The translations under genes and the position numbers were made by a program. From NCBI RefSeq assembly GCF_034059295.1, contig NZ_CP139141.1:2525001-2589000 (forward strand): a stretch of DNA of 64,000 nt, in the 5' to 3' direction. Source of the DNA: Pseudomonas sp. HR96 (lineage in GTDB: Bacteria > Pseudomonadota > Gammaproteobacteria > Pseudomonadales > Pseudomonadaceae). The notes beneath the pieces were generated by a model. The model was given only the letters and a program-made list of their open reading frames with translations, searched no databases and had not been told where the DNA came from. Each line of letters begins with the position of its first letter. The stretch's first letter is position 1. Below, piece by piece: positions 9,335-17,617 of this stretch.

Positions 9335-10258
9335 TTGTTAAAAGGCGTTAGTTTATCTGTTGCGTCATCTGCAATTTTTGCAGGTCTGTATTTCTACGCG
9401 ACGTTGCTCCACCCACTCGATGGCCAGGCAATATTTGGATGGCGGATGCTGTTAATGCTTCCCGTCATCACGTTATTTTTGATCCTCTCCAAGGACTGGG
9501 GCAACGTAGTTGAACTATGCAAGCGCATTCGAACCGACCCGGCATTATTTCCACTGCTGTGCATAAGCAGTGCGCTATTGGGAACCCAGCAGTGGCTGTT
9601 TATGTGGGCACCTCTCAATGGCCATGGCCTGGATGTATCATTAGGTTATTTTCTCTTGCCGCTTGTGATGTTGTTCGTTGGACGTATTGCCTATGGCGAG
9701 CATCTCACCAGCCTGCAGAAATTTGCGGCTCTCTGCGCCGCGGTAGGCGTAGCGAATGAGATCTATCAAGTCGGTGGTATCTCATGGCCCACGCTAGTGG
9801 TCGCGATCGGATTTCCTCTCTATTTCCTTTTGCGCCGGCGTCTGCGGTCCGCTCATACCGGAGGGCTCTGGTTCGATATTCTCCTGACTTTTCCAGTTGC
9901 CGCCTATTTCGCCTTTGAGCACGGCGCAGGCATCAGTGCCGTCGTAGAAGAACCCCGTCTGTATCTGCTGATGCCTCTCCTAGCGATCATCAGCGCCGCC
10001 GGATTCATTTGTTACACCGTGGCTAGTAAGCTCTTACCGTTCAGCCTGTTTGGGCTTTTGGGGTACGTGGAACCGGTGTTGATGGTAGGCGTGGCGCTTA
10101 TGCTAGGTGAGCAAATCCAAACGGAGGAATGGATGACGTTTTTGCCGATATGGCTCGCGGTCGGTGTGTTGGTATGCGAGGGGCTACGTCATTTAACGAG
10201 TATATCCATTCGCCAAAAATTACCTCGGAACGGTTCTGGCGTGAAGTGTGAAGGGTGA
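9335..10258 (+). CDS. RarD/EamA-family permease
   Basis: 307 residues with about ten hydrophobic helices and the two-fold EamA layout. 'AIFAGLYFYATLLHPLDGQAIFGWR' and 'ISSALLGTQQWLFMWAPLNG' closely follow the RarD pattern, as does 'LLPFSLFGLLGYVEPVLM' near the C-terminus. The start is TTG at 9335, fixed by a strong 'aagaggagg' 5-6 bases upstream. No ATG lies at a comparable distance. It is probably an inner-membrane exporter of a small metabolite, read with the two genes before it (33-base gap). The substrate is unknown. The low GC is shared with 7396-9302. Confidence 0.85.
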   Translation: MLKGVSLSVASSAIFAGLYFYATLLHPLDGQAIFGWRMLLMLPVITLFLILSKDWGNVVELCKRIRTDPALFPLLCISSALLGTQQWLFMWAPLNGHGLDVSLGYFLLPLVMLFVGRIAYGEHLTSLQKFAALCAAVGVANEIYQVGGISWPTLVVAIGFPLYFLLRRRLRSAHTGGLWFDILLTFPVAAYFAFEHGAGISAVVEEPRLYLLMPLLAIISAAGFICYTVASKLLPFSLFGLLGYVEPVLMVGVALMLGEQIQTEEWMTFLPIWLAVGVLVCEGLRHLTSISIRQKLPRNGSGVKCEG

Positions 10259-10392
10259 AAAAATGAGATTAACGCCACGGAGCCGATGGCAACATAAGTA
10301 GGTTTACTGATCAACAGCAGGAGCTCAGAGACATGGGCGTTTGGTAAAGACGCTTTGTAGATCACCCTGACATGAACTACACAGGTATCGAG

Positions 10393-11130
10393 ATGAACGT
10401 GCTTATCGTCCTGGCTCACCCGGAGCCTCAATCCTTCAACGCGGCACTGAACAGTACCGCCGTCGACACCCTGCAGAAAGGTGGGCACGAAGTGACTATC
10501 AGTGACTTGTATGCTATGGGTTGGCAGGCTGCACTGGGTGGTGATGATTTCGTCGGCGAGCGTGCAGACAAGCGTTACTTGAATCTTCCTCGCGAGCAAG
10601 AACATGCATTTGCCCACAATACCTTCGCGGCGCAGATCAAGGCCGAGCAGGACAAGGTCAGCCGAGCCGACTTAGTCCTGTTTCACTTCCCGGTCTGGTG
10701 GTTCTCGATGCCGGGGATCCTCAAAGATTGGGTGGACAGAGTTTTTGCGCGGGGATTCGCCTACTCCACCGGCACGGCTTCATCGCTGTATGAACCAAAT
10801 GGCATCGACGGCGACCTGCACCACATTCTCTGGCCGATCCACAACGGAATATTGGCTTACACAGGCTTCACCGTACTGCCGCCGTTTACGGCCTGGATGC
10901 CGGCCAGCGTCACCGAGCATGAGCGCCAGGACTATCTGACCGGGTATGCCGAGCAACTCAACTGCCTCGACAGCCTGCAGCCCCTATATTTCCACCCCTG
11001 GGAAGATTATGACGATTCGCAACGGCTCAAGCCCGGGGTGATTGCCAAATCGGGCGTGCAGTGGAACCCGCGGGCTGAACAGAACAAAGTGCAAGCGTGG
11101 TCGGAGTTCACCCCTGAGGATAAGCATTAA
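10393..11130 (+). CDS. Flavodoxin-fold NAD(P)H:quinone oxidoreductase
   Basis: 245 residues from the ATG at 10393. An upstream in-frame ATG at 10372 would add seven residues but has no ribosome site, whereas 'acagg' precedes 10393 at 7 bases. Typical of the NQO1/MdaB/KefF superfamily are 'VLIVLAHPEPQSFNAAL' (FMN phosphate loop), 'DLVLFHFPVWWFSMPGILK' and 'DWVDRVFARGFAY'. It reduces quinones by two electrons in the cytosol. It completes an electrophile/quinone module with the OYE and QOR genes around it. Confidence 0.9.
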   Translation: MNVLIVLAHPEPQSFNAALNSTAVDTLQKGGHEVTISDLYAMGWQAALGGDDFVGERADKRYLNLPREQEHAFAHNTFAAQIKAEQDKVSRADLVLFHFPVWWFSMPGILKDWVDRVFARGFAYSTGTASSLYEPNGIDGDLHHILWPIHNGILAYTGFTVLPPFTAWMPASVTEHERQDYLTGYAEQLNCLDSLQPLYFHPWEDYDDSQRLKPGVIAKSGVQWNPRAEQNKVQAWSEFTPEDKH

Positions 11131-11183
11131 GCCGGTCTCGCCGCTACATCACCGCTGTCCCTCAGTGCACGACCGGCTGCTTT

Positions 11184-11229
11184 CGACCCAAAGCGGACAC
11201 TGACAGTTAAACACTCTGTCCGCTTCTCG
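11184..11229. repeat. 'cgacccaaagcggac' element with inverted partner
   Basis: The exact 15-mer 'cgacccaaagcggac' lies at 11184-11198, followed after ~20 bases by 'tgtccgcttctcg' as an imperfect inverted partner. The exact reverse complement is at 15957-15971. It lies between the convergent ends of the reductase and the decayed monooxygenase. Confidence 0.6.
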
Positions 11230-11515
11230 TCATGCTCGAGCGAGATGCACATACTCGTTGCTAATATTCATTGAGTGCTTCACCAAGCCTTTAATGAATG
11301 GCAGTCGAGCCTGCTCATAACGCGCAAGCACAGTAGCAAATGTTTCTCCGGGGCTTCGCCTCGCCAGCAGATACGCCACGGTCGAAGCGTCCTCCATTCC
11401 AGTCAAAAGCCTGTTCAAGTACACGAACCCTCAAACCTGATGCTGCGCAGGCGAGCGCCAGGGTGAGTCCGGCGAGTGAGCCGCCGATGATGGTGATCTC
11501 TTCGTCCGAAGCCAT
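11230..11515 (-). pseudogene. FAD-dependent monooxygenase, internally deleted and frameshifted
   Basis: The first ~40 codons are the N-terminus of a FAD monooxygenase: 'MASDEEITIIGGSLAGLTLA' with the GxGxxG-type dinucleotide loop, then 'LRVRVLEQ'. In another frame come ~50 codons of the C-terminal end: 'EDASTVAYLLARRSPGETF', 'LARYEQARLPFIKGLVKHS', ending '...EYVHLARA'. A normal member has ~380-400 residues, so ~300 codons are missing and the ends are out of frame. It starts 3 bases after the pirin stop and was the last gene of the OYE operon. Confidence 0.85.
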
Positions 11516-11518
11516 TGA

Positions 11519-12250
11519 TCAAGTTCCGCTGATGGTTCCAGCCAGGGAATAGGGTGCTGTCATGTCGACCAGAAACAGCACGAGCGAGCTGTCCCCCTCC
11601 GCCTGGATGGAGGGCAGTGGTGCCTGCGCGGAGCTTACGCCGTCGCCTTTGCCAAGCGAGTGTTCACCCACGGTCACCTCGCCATCCAGCACATATAGCC
11701 AGGACACCAGGCCGGGCCGCTCGACCGGCGTTATCTGTTGGTCTGCGTTGAGCACCGTATCGTAGACATAAACCTGGTTGCGGATAATCAAGGGTGCCTC
11801 GCTGCCTTCCGGGCCCGCGACCCAACCCCATTCCCCGACCGGAGTGCCTTCAGCGCGTTCCAGAAAATGTACGTGCCCCGACAGGTCGGCCTCACGGGGG
11901 CGAACGAAGATCTGAAGCATCTCGACCGCTTCATCGGGGGTGCTTTCTTCATGCCAGAAGCTCTTACCGGCGTTCATCATCATGAGCTTGTTGCGGGAAA
12001 TCGGGATGATGTTCCCAGCCTTGTCCTCGTGAAGCATGCTGCCTTTCCACATGTAGCTGAGGATCTCGTCGTTCACATGCTCATGCATCTTCACGACTGT
12101 GCCGACGCCCAGGGTGGCGTGGTCAAATCCACTGAGTGGCCCCAGCGCCGGGTCTTTGCTGTTGGCATAAGCCAGGCCCGGTTTGACCCGTTCGATGTGA
12201 AACGAGCCTTGGCCATGTGTCGTACGTTGTTCGGCGCGGAAAATTTGCAT
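11519..12250 (-). CDS. Pirin family protein (YhaK-like bicupin)
   Basis: 243 residues. The N-terminal cupin shows 'LSGFDHATLGVGTVVKMHEH' followed by 'NDEILSYMWKGSMLHED', and the region 'SFWHEES' keeps the HxE pair of pirin-type metal sites. The C-terminal cupin is 'LYVLDGEVTVGEHSLGKGDG'. Pirins of this kind act as quercetinase-like dioxygenases or redox sensors (family knowledge). The start at 12250 is set by GGAGG six bases upstream. It is the fourth gene of the minus-strand operon running from 14944. Confidence 0.88.
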   Translation of the reverse strand: MQIFRAEQRTTHGQGSFHIERVKPGLAYANSKDPALGPLSGFDHATLGVGTVVKMHEHVNDEILSYMWKGSMLHEDKAGNIIPISRNKLMMMNAGKSFWHEESTPDEAVEMLQIFVRPREADLSGHVHFLERAEGTPVGEWGWVAGPEGSEAPLIIRNQVYVYDTVLNADQQITPVERPGLVSWLYVLDGEVTVGEHSLGKGDGVSSAQAPLPSIQAEGDSSLVLFLVDMTAPYSLAGTISGT

Positions 12251-12345
12251 ATCAAGCCTCCAGTTTCAGCGATGCTATCGAACACTTCAGCGCATTGACT
12301 GCTACTGAACCCCGATGGCGGACACCTTCGACATCATCGGTGTAA

Positions 12346-12371
12346 CCAGAGGCGCCATCAGACAGCGCCTC
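12346..12371 (-). other. Stem-loop between isochorismatase and pirin genes
   Basis: 'gaggcgc' and 'gcgcctc' arms with a 9-base loop on the minus strand, 17 bases after the isochorismatase stop. No U-run follows, so it is more likely a processing or attenuating hairpin than a full terminator. Confidence 0.4.
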
Positions 12372-12387
12372 GGGTTGCCATGGCGTA

Positions 12388-12972
12388 TCAGTCACCAAAT
12401 GCTTCCATCAACACTTGAACCAACTGACCGCCCTCCGGAGTAGCCCAGCTGCCTGCCAATTCGGCGATCAGCTGGTTGGTCGTGGTAAGGGTCACACCGG
12501 CCTTATCCATACGCCGCAAGGCAATGTCGTCAGCCATTTTGGTAGGGGAAGCACCCCCGTCAGCCACGACCTGAACCTCGAAACCACCGCGTACCAGCGA
12601 CAGCGCTGGATAGACCGTGCAGACATCGTTGGTCACGCCAGCGATGATGAGTTTCTTGCGGCCGGTAGCGTGCACCGCAGCGGCGAAGTTTTCATCGTCC
12701 ATGGCATTGACGATGCCCAGGCGTTTGATGCGACCGGCGTATTGGTTCGGAAGGATCTCTTCCAGTTCGCTCAGCAGAGGCCCCTGGGCGTGCTCTTCCA
12801 TGCTGGAAGTCAGCACTACAGGAAGCTTGAGGATGCGAGCGGCCTTGGCGAGCATGAGCGCATTGCGTTTGAGTTCTTCAAACGGCATGGATTTAGCCCA
12901 GCCCATGGTGCCGACCTGGTGGTCGATCAGCAGAAGCGCCGCATTGTCGGCACTGAATTTTTCGTACGTCAT
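12388..12972 (-). CDS. Isochorismatase-family hydrolase (YcaC-like)
   Basis: 194 residues. 'NAALLLIDHQVGTM' carries the catalytic Asp. 'RKKLIIAGVTNDVCTVYPAL' holds the catalytic Cys (VCT), and 'GFEVQVVADGGAS' is also family-typical. Lys in the expected middle position is likely within 'GRIKRLGIVNAM'. YcaC-like members are cytosolic hydrolases of unsettled substrate. 'aggag' stands 7 bases before the start. It lies 57 bases after the pirin gene in an operon with OYE and two pirins, which suggests a step in amide or ester breakdown after reduction. That link is inference. Confidence 0.88.
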   Translation of the reverse strand: MTYEKFSADNAALLLIDHQVGTMGWAKSMPFEELKRNALMLAKAARILKLPVVLTSSMEEHAQGPLLSELEEILPNQYAGRIKRLGIVNAMDDENFAAAVHATGRKKLIIAGVTNDVCTVYPALSLVRGGFEVQVVADGGASPTKMADDIALRRMDKAGVTLTTTNQLIAELAGSWATPEGGQLVQVLMEAFGD

Positions 12973-13029
12973 GGTGATTCTCCTGGCGATTGTGTGAGGG
13001 TGGATCGCCTCGATTGGGGATCGTCTGTA

Positions 13030-13869
13030 TCAGTTCACGCTGTGCAGCTTTCCGAATGCGCCGCGTTGATAGCCCGTGACGGCTTTGACCAACGCGTCGG
13101 CGGAGGCAAGTGCCAGCGGCCCTTGCCAAAAAACCGGCTGATTCAAAGGCACACCCGAAAACATGACCGCCTTGGCGTTACCCCTTTTTGCAGCCAGCTT
13201 CACCAATCGATCTGCGGTCTGGGGCAGGTTCACCGCCGCCTTGGGCTCAGTCAGATCAAAAGACTGGTCGTCCACAGTTATCTCCCCGTCAATTGGCATG
13301 ACAAAGGCGACATGGCCCTGTGGAACAGAAATCAAGACTTCCCCGCCATCTTCCAGTGAGATGTCCAAAAGGCGTACTTCTGTAGGCACCGTCAGGGGGG
13401 AAGCAGCTCCCTCAAAGCTGCCTAGCGGCACGCGAATCTTTGCTCCTGATTTATAGATGACGGGCACGTCTTGAGCTTCGAGACTCAATGCAAACGGCGC
13501 AGCGTCCTGTTTCGGCTCTGGCAAATTGATGAATATCTGAAGCATGTGGACTGTCTTGCCGGGTTCAGCCGGAACTTCCTCATGAACGATGCCTTGCCCC
13601 GCCGCCGTCCAGTGCAGCCCACCCGGCTGAATCACGTTGCGATTGCCCAGGGAGTCGCGATTGTCGATGCCTGTTTCCGAGTCCAGAAACAGGTAGGAGA
13701 CTGCCGAAAAACCGGCATGAGGGTGCGGTGGAAACGTCGGCCCGCTGATCCAGGCGTGATCAACACCCAGGAATGGATCAATAGGTTTTGCGTACTGGTC
13801 GCCGCGCAGGTTGAAGGCCCTGAATTGGCTGCCATGGTTCATGCGCTGCAAACGTGCACTGGATATCAT
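13030..13869 (-). CDS. Pirin family protein
   Basis: 279 residues, the usual pirin length. 'FPPHPHAGFSAVSYLF' and 'GGLHWTAAGQGIVHEE' carry the His/Glu metal ligands of the N-terminal cupin. 'GHVAFVMPIDGEITVDDQSF' is in the C-terminal cupin. The ribosome site 'gaggagaagg' precedes the ATG. It starts 11 bases after the OYE stop. Likely a cytosolic metal-dependent dioxygenase or redox regulator. It is only distantly similar to the second pirin of the operon, so the two are not recent duplicates. Confidence 0.92.
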   Translation of the reverse strand: MISSARLQRMNHGSQFRAFNLRGDQYAKPIDPFLGVDHAWISGPTFPPHPHAGFSAVSYLFLDSETGIDNRDSLGNRNVIQPGGLHWTAAGQGIVHEEVPAEPGKTVHMLQIFINLPEPKQDAAPFALSLEAQDVPVIYKSGAKIRVPLGSFEGAASPLTVPTEVRLLDISLEDGGEVLISVPQGHVAFVMPIDGEITVDDQSFDLTEPKAAVNLPQTADRLVKLAAKRGNAKAVMFSGVPLNQPVFWQGPLALASADALVKAVTGYQRGAFGKLHSVN

Positions 13870-13879
13870 GACCTTCTCC

Positions 13880-14944
13880 TCAGGCCCTTTCGGTAAGGGC
13901 GGGGTAGTCGATATAGCCTTCAGCGCCAGGGGCGTAGAAGAGGTCTTTGTTCGGGGCGTTCAGGTCGGCATCGGCGCGGAAACGTTCAGGAAGGTCAGGG
14001 TTGGCGAGGAAGGCGCCCCCAAACACAACAGCGTCTGCTTTCGTCCCCGCGATCAGCGACTCGGCACTGTCTTTGGTCTGGCCACTGCCGATCAGGTAGC
14101 TGCCGTTGAACAGCGGGCGCAGGGCAGTGTGGTAGTCAAACTGGGCACCGAACAGGGCAACGTGCAGGTACGCCAGCTTCAGGTCGCGCAATTGCGTAAC
14201 GAGATAGGTGTACGTCTCCTGCGGGTCGGCATCAGCGATGTCGTTGAAGTTCATCTCCGGCGAAATCTTGATACCGACGCGATCACCGCCCACCTCGGCG
14301 ACCATCGCGGCGAGCACTTCCAGCACGAAGCGGGCACGGTTTTCCACGGAACCGCCGTATTGATCGTCGCGCTGGTTGCTGCCGGTAGAAAGGAACTGCT
14401 CGGGCAGATAGCCGGACGCGGCATGCAACTCGACGCCATCGAAACCCGCTTCAATCGCCAGACGTGCAGCGTTGCGATACCCCACGACGACGTCTGCAAT
14501 CTCGGCAACGGTGAGCGCATGCGGGGTGACAAAGTCCTGCAACCCGGTCGCGGTGTAGGTCTGACCCGCTGCCTTGACCGCTGATGGCGCCTGCGGTTGT
14601 GCGCCGTCCGGCAGTAGCGAAGGGTGCGACACGCGTCCGCAATGCATCAATTGCATGAAGATCCGACCGCCGCGAGCGTGCACGGCGTTGGTGACCTTCT
14701 TCCAGGCCGCCACTTGCTCGGCGGTTTCGATACCCGGCGTGCGGACGTAGCCCTTGCCCATGGCAACCGGGAACACACCTTCACTGATGATGAGACCAGC
14801 AGAAGCGCGCTGGAAGTAGTAAGTGGTGACCAGATCGGAAGGTACGCCAGCATCGTCAGAGCGCGAGCGAGTCATTGGCGCCATGACCATACGGTTGGAG
14901 AGGGTGTAACGACCTACTTTGACTTCGGAAAAAAGAGAGTTCAT
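13880..14944 (-). CDS. Alkene reductase, Old Yellow Enzyme family (NemA-like)
   Basis: 354 residues, FMN-dependent TIM barrel. Seen are 'NRMVMAPMTRSRSDDAGVPS', 'FMQLMHCGRVSHPSLLPDG', 'AGFDGVELHAASGYLPEQFL', 'RYGGSVENR'-type sequence (here DDQYGGSVENR) and 'DAVVFGGAFLANPDL'. The paired H..N positions of the active site are expected in 'GVELHAASGYL' and upstream. It reduces activated C=C bonds, maleimides and nitro esters with NADPH. It is the first gene of a five-gene minus-strand operon, divergent from the LysR gene at 15045. Confidence 0.95.
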   Translation of the reverse strand: MNSLFSEVKVGRYTLSNRMVMAPMTRSRSDDAGVPSDLVTTYYFQRASAGLIISEGVFPVAMGKGYVRTPGIETAEQVAAWKKVTNAVHARGGRIFMQLMHCGRVSHPSLLPDGAQPQAPSAVKAAGQTYTATGLQDFVTPHALTVAEIADVVVGYRNAARLAIEAGFDGVELHAASGYLPEQFLSTGSNQRDDQYGGSVENRARFVLEVLAAMVAEVGGDRVGIKISPEMNFNDIADADPQETYTYLVTQLRDLKLAYLHVALFGAQFDYHTALRPLFNGSYLIGSGQTKDSAESLIAGTKADAVVFGGAFLANPDLPERFRADADLNAPNKDLFYAPGAEGYIDYPALTERA

Positions 14945-14988
14945 TGCGGAGTTCCTCAGTGGTGATGTGCCTATGATTAATCAATCCG

Positions 14989-14999
14989 TATCCGGGATA
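14989..14999. promoter_or_regulatory. Palindromic operator candidate between OYE operon and LysR gene
   Basis: 'tatccgggata' is a perfect 5-1-5 palindrome in the 100-base divergent intergenic region, with a further 'atccgg' close by. LysR regulators commonly bind such sites to control both a divergent operon and themselves. The assignment comes from position and symmetry only. Confidence 0.45.
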
Positions 15000-15044
15000 A
15001 ATCCGGTAAAATTGAAATCACTGATCCACTGATGGAGCAATACG

Positions 15045-15926
15045 TTGGAGTATCTGAATGACATGGCGTTGTTTGTCGAGGTTGTTAAAGTCCGCAGCTT
15101 TCGAAAAGCTGCCGAGGGACTGGGCATGCCCAACTCAACGCTTTCAAGGCGAATCAGTGGCCTGGAAAAAGCCATTGGCCTGCGGCTGCTGCATCGCACA
15201 ACCCGGAAAATTGAACTGACCGAGGCGGGGCACCTGTATTACGAACGCTGCAAGCGGATCGTTGATGAGGCGAGACTCGCTCATGAACAATTGGGAGAGA
15301 TGCTGGCTCGTCCTAGCGGCCTGTTGCGAGCGTCCCTTCCCGTGGATTTTGCCAATGTCTACCTGGCACCACTTATCGCCGAGTTCGCTCATCAGTACCC
15401 TGGCATCAGCTTCGATTTCGACCTCACGCCCCGGCAGGTGGATCTGATCAGCGAACCAGTCGACGTCGTGATCCGCATGGGTGAGCCTCCAGACTCCAAT
15501 CTGATTGCGCGGAAGTTGGCGAGCTTGCAACGCTTCTTGTACGCCTCACCGCAGTACCTGGAAGTCTCGGGTGAGCCACAATCTCCCCTGGAATTGACTC
15601 ACCATGAGTGTTTGCGGTTGCGCGGCCCGAGTTCGGATCGCTGGACGCTTGCAGGCAAGGGTGAAACGGAGCAGGTCGATATCGGCGGGCGATTCGAACT
15701 CAACAGTGTTGGGATGTTGCGACGTATGGCGTCGTTGGATCTGGGGGTCACTTTGCTCCCAGAGGGCATCGCCGCTCAGGACGTGGCGGAAGGGAAACTG
15801 CGAAGGATTCTCCCTGACTGGCAGGGATCACCTGTCTCGGTATATGCCCTGACTGAAACTCGATTGCTTCCTGCCAAAACCCAGCGCTTCATTGAATTTG
15901 TGCGCGATAAGCTAGCCACTCAATAG
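15045..15926 (+). CDS. LysR-family transcriptional regulator of the OYE operon
   Basis: 293 residues. The helix-turn-helix is in 'FVEVVKVRSFRKAAEGLGMP' and 'STLSRRISGLEKAIGLRLLH'. The effector domain has 'GLLRASLPVDFANVYLAPLI' and 'PVDVVIRMGEPPDSNLIARK'. The start is taken as TTG at 15045 with 'tggag' about eight bases upstream. An ATG at 15063 is the alternative. It is divergent from the alkene reductase operon and therefore probably senses the electrophile or quinone the operon removes. Confidence 0.9.
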   Translation: MEYLNDMALFVEVVKVRSFRKAAEGLGMPNSTLSRRISGLEKAIGLRLLHRTTRKIELTEAGHLYYERCKRIVDEARLAHEQLGEMLARPSGLLRASLPVDFANVYLAPLIAEFAHQYPGISFDFDLTPRQVDLISEPVDVVIRMGEPPDSNLIARKLASLQRFLYASPQYLEVSGEPQSPLELTHHECLRLRGPSSDRWTLAGKGETEQVDIGGRFELNSVGMLRRMASLDLGVTLLPEGIAAQDVAEGKLRRILPDWQGSPVSVYALTETRLLPAKTQRFIEFVRDKLATQ

Positions 15927-15956
15927 CGAAACCGGATTGCTATGTTAATAGCGGGA

Positions 15957-15971
15957 GTCCGCTTTGGGTCG
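15957..15971 (-). repeat. Exact inverted copy of 'cgacccaaagcggac'
   Basis: 'gtccgctttgggtcg', the exact reverse complement of 11184-11198, lies between the convergent LysR and HIT-like genes. Confidence 0.6.
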
Positions 15972-16003
15972 ATATCGGACAATTCCCAGAACGCCCACCC
16001 CAC

Positions 16004-16501
16004 TCATTCATCGCAATGAAAACCAAAGCTGTAACGCAGAACCGCAATGACTTCATCGATCAATGGGCCATCTATGGGTGGCGGATCAGGCCGCTCACAG
16101 AATTCTCTCCACACGAACAGCGTCAGCTCTGCACCATCAGTCTGGGGTGAAGCAGCATCGATTGAGCTGAAGTTTTGCAGCAGTCTGTACCTGGCATCGC
16201 GCCAGAACATTGCTTCTACCCAGGCATGGATCGGGATGAAGTGAAAGTGAATCGAGTAGCCGGCATCATGACCAAACCGACCGATGTAGAGCCTTCTCGG
16301 TTGAAAATTCGCTTCGATAGCCTTCTGGATCATCGCCTGCAGTACGCCCAGCTCAGCCAGTGCTTCGGCAGGCAACGCTGCCAGGGAGTTGGTCATCTGC
16401 TCGGCACTGAGCATCAGGTAGCCGGGCAGGGTGCTGTCGATGCGGTGGTTGACCGTCCAGTACAGGGTCTCGTGGATGATGTAGCGCGCTGGTATTTCCA
16501 T
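16004..16501 (-). CDS. HIT-like domain protein
   Basis: 165 residues from the ATG at 16501, preceded by 'aagg' at 7 bases. A TTG at 16519 would add six residues. 'GYSIHFHFIPIHAWVEAMF' resembles the H-x-H-x-x site of histidine triad nucleotide hydrolases, with 'RRLYIGRFGHD' before it. The histidine pattern is reduced (HFHFIPIH), so catalysis is not certain. A broken piece of the same gene is at 6808-6860. It is downstream of, and probably read with, the frameshifted gene at 16575-17056. Confidence 0.75.
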   Translation of the reverse strand: MEIPARYIIHETLYWTVNHRIDSTLPGYLMLSAEQMTNSLAALPAEALAELGVLQAMIQKAIEANFQPRRLYIGRFGHDAGYSIHFHFIPIHAWVEAMFWRDARYRLLQNFSSIDAASPQTDGAELTLFVWREFCERPDPPPIDGPLIDEVIAVLRYSFGFHCDE

Positions 16502-16574
16502 GAAGTGGCCTTGACGCAAGGGTGGCGCAGTTTATCAGGCGAATCCGTTGCCACCCTGACCCTGTTTCAAGGTG

Positions 16575-17056
16575 TCAAAGCTCAGGTGTCTGCAGGGGGC
16601 GCCAGATCACGCTGATATCCCTGCACTCTATCAGCCACAGCGCCTGTGCCAGCTCAATTTCGTGGATGACTTGGCCGTGATCAGCGGCCCGAACTTCATC
16701 ATAACGCCAGTCCCCATGATGAGAGGCGTTGCCGGCCATCTGATATCTACTGACCCCTTCGTAGTGAATATCAATGTAACCGTCGTGATAGGCTCCCAGC
16801 AGGGTCAGTTGAATCGAGAGTGTTCGGTGCTGGTGGCGGTCACCGCTGCCTTGCTCGGTGATGCGCAAAGATTCGACCCAAGCATCATGCGGGCATTGGG
16901 AATGCTGAGGGTCGTAATGCCAATCCGCCGTCGCAAACGCGTATGCGCTGGGGGGATCAGGCCTTTGAGGCCCTCAAGGTAGGATTCGTAGGCTGCCCAC
17001 TGCAACCGTTGCTGCTGAAGGTCGGCATCTCGAAGGTCAGCGGTCAGGATGAACAT
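16575..17056 (-). pseudogene. Conserved-looking gene split by a -1 frameshift
   Basis: From the ATG at 17056 the first frame reads 'MFILTADLRDADLQQQRLQW' and continues to '...HTRLRRR'. The remainder, beginning around 'WHYDPQHSQCPHDAWVESL' and running to 16575, is in the -1 frame. Joined, they give ~155 residues that read as one protein with 'LTLLGAYHDGYIDIHYEGV' in its C-terminal part. The junction is near base 16925-16945. The family is not recognised. It may be a genuine pseudogene, a sequencing error, or less likely programmed frameshifting. It is 70-75 bases upstream of the HIT-like gene on the same strand. Confidence 0.65.
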
Positions 17057-17251
17057 CGTCTGTCTCAGTAAGGTGGCTTCGCCCTACGCTACGGGTGCAC
17101 GGGTTTTCTGTCGAGGGCTGCTTCTGGCATGAAGCAGCCTTTGCCCCGGCGAGCGGCTGCAGACCATCGTTGCAATGATGCAAGACAATGCGCGCCCACC
17201 GCCTATCGGCCTCCTGGCTGACCAGACAGTCTCAGAGACGAGGAACAAGAC

Positions 17252-17500
17252 ATGGAATATCGGCTGCAGATTGCTTCGGACGTGATTCGTGATGGTTTGG
17301 GGGTAGAGCTCATCGACGCCACCCATCGAGTCTGCGCCGAGGTCTTCAGGTGCGACGCTGACAACACATTGAAAATATCGCTATTCGCTGAAGATCTGCC
17401 ATTCGTACAGGTTGAACATCTGCTGCTGATCGCCCGAAAAGAGTTGGCTCGCTACGAGGACGGCACACCCTTGCCCCCCGCTATCGCTCTCCCCGGTTAA
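17252..17500 (+). CDS. Small conserved-type hypothetical protein
   Basis: 82 residues, acidic, without membrane segments: 'MEYRLQIASDVIRDGLGVEL' through 'EDGTPLPPAIALPG'. A good ribosome site ('gacgagga') stands about 10 bases upstream. Length and codon use are those of a real gene, but I do not recognise a function. It lies alone between the divergent frameshifted gene and the histidine kinase. Confidence 0.7.
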   Translation: MEYRLQIASDVIRDGLGVELIDATHRVCAEVFRCDADNTLKISLFAEDLPFVQVEHLLLIARKELARYEDGTPLPPAIALPG

Positions 17501-17617
17501 TAGCCCGGCTGAATGCCAAGGCCACAGACCTGACCCATCAGTCACCGTATTAAAGTGCCGCCCCGGCGCTTTTTCCGTACACTCGCGCGCAAATTATCGC
17601 GGGTCAGTGAAAAGCTC

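Noticed and set aside
10189..10617. Minus-strand frame with a hydrophobic stretch (SELLLLISKPTYVAIGSVAL) opposite the RarD/flavodoxin junction.
   Set aside because: It overlaps two well-supported plus-strand genes and has no recognisable start or family.
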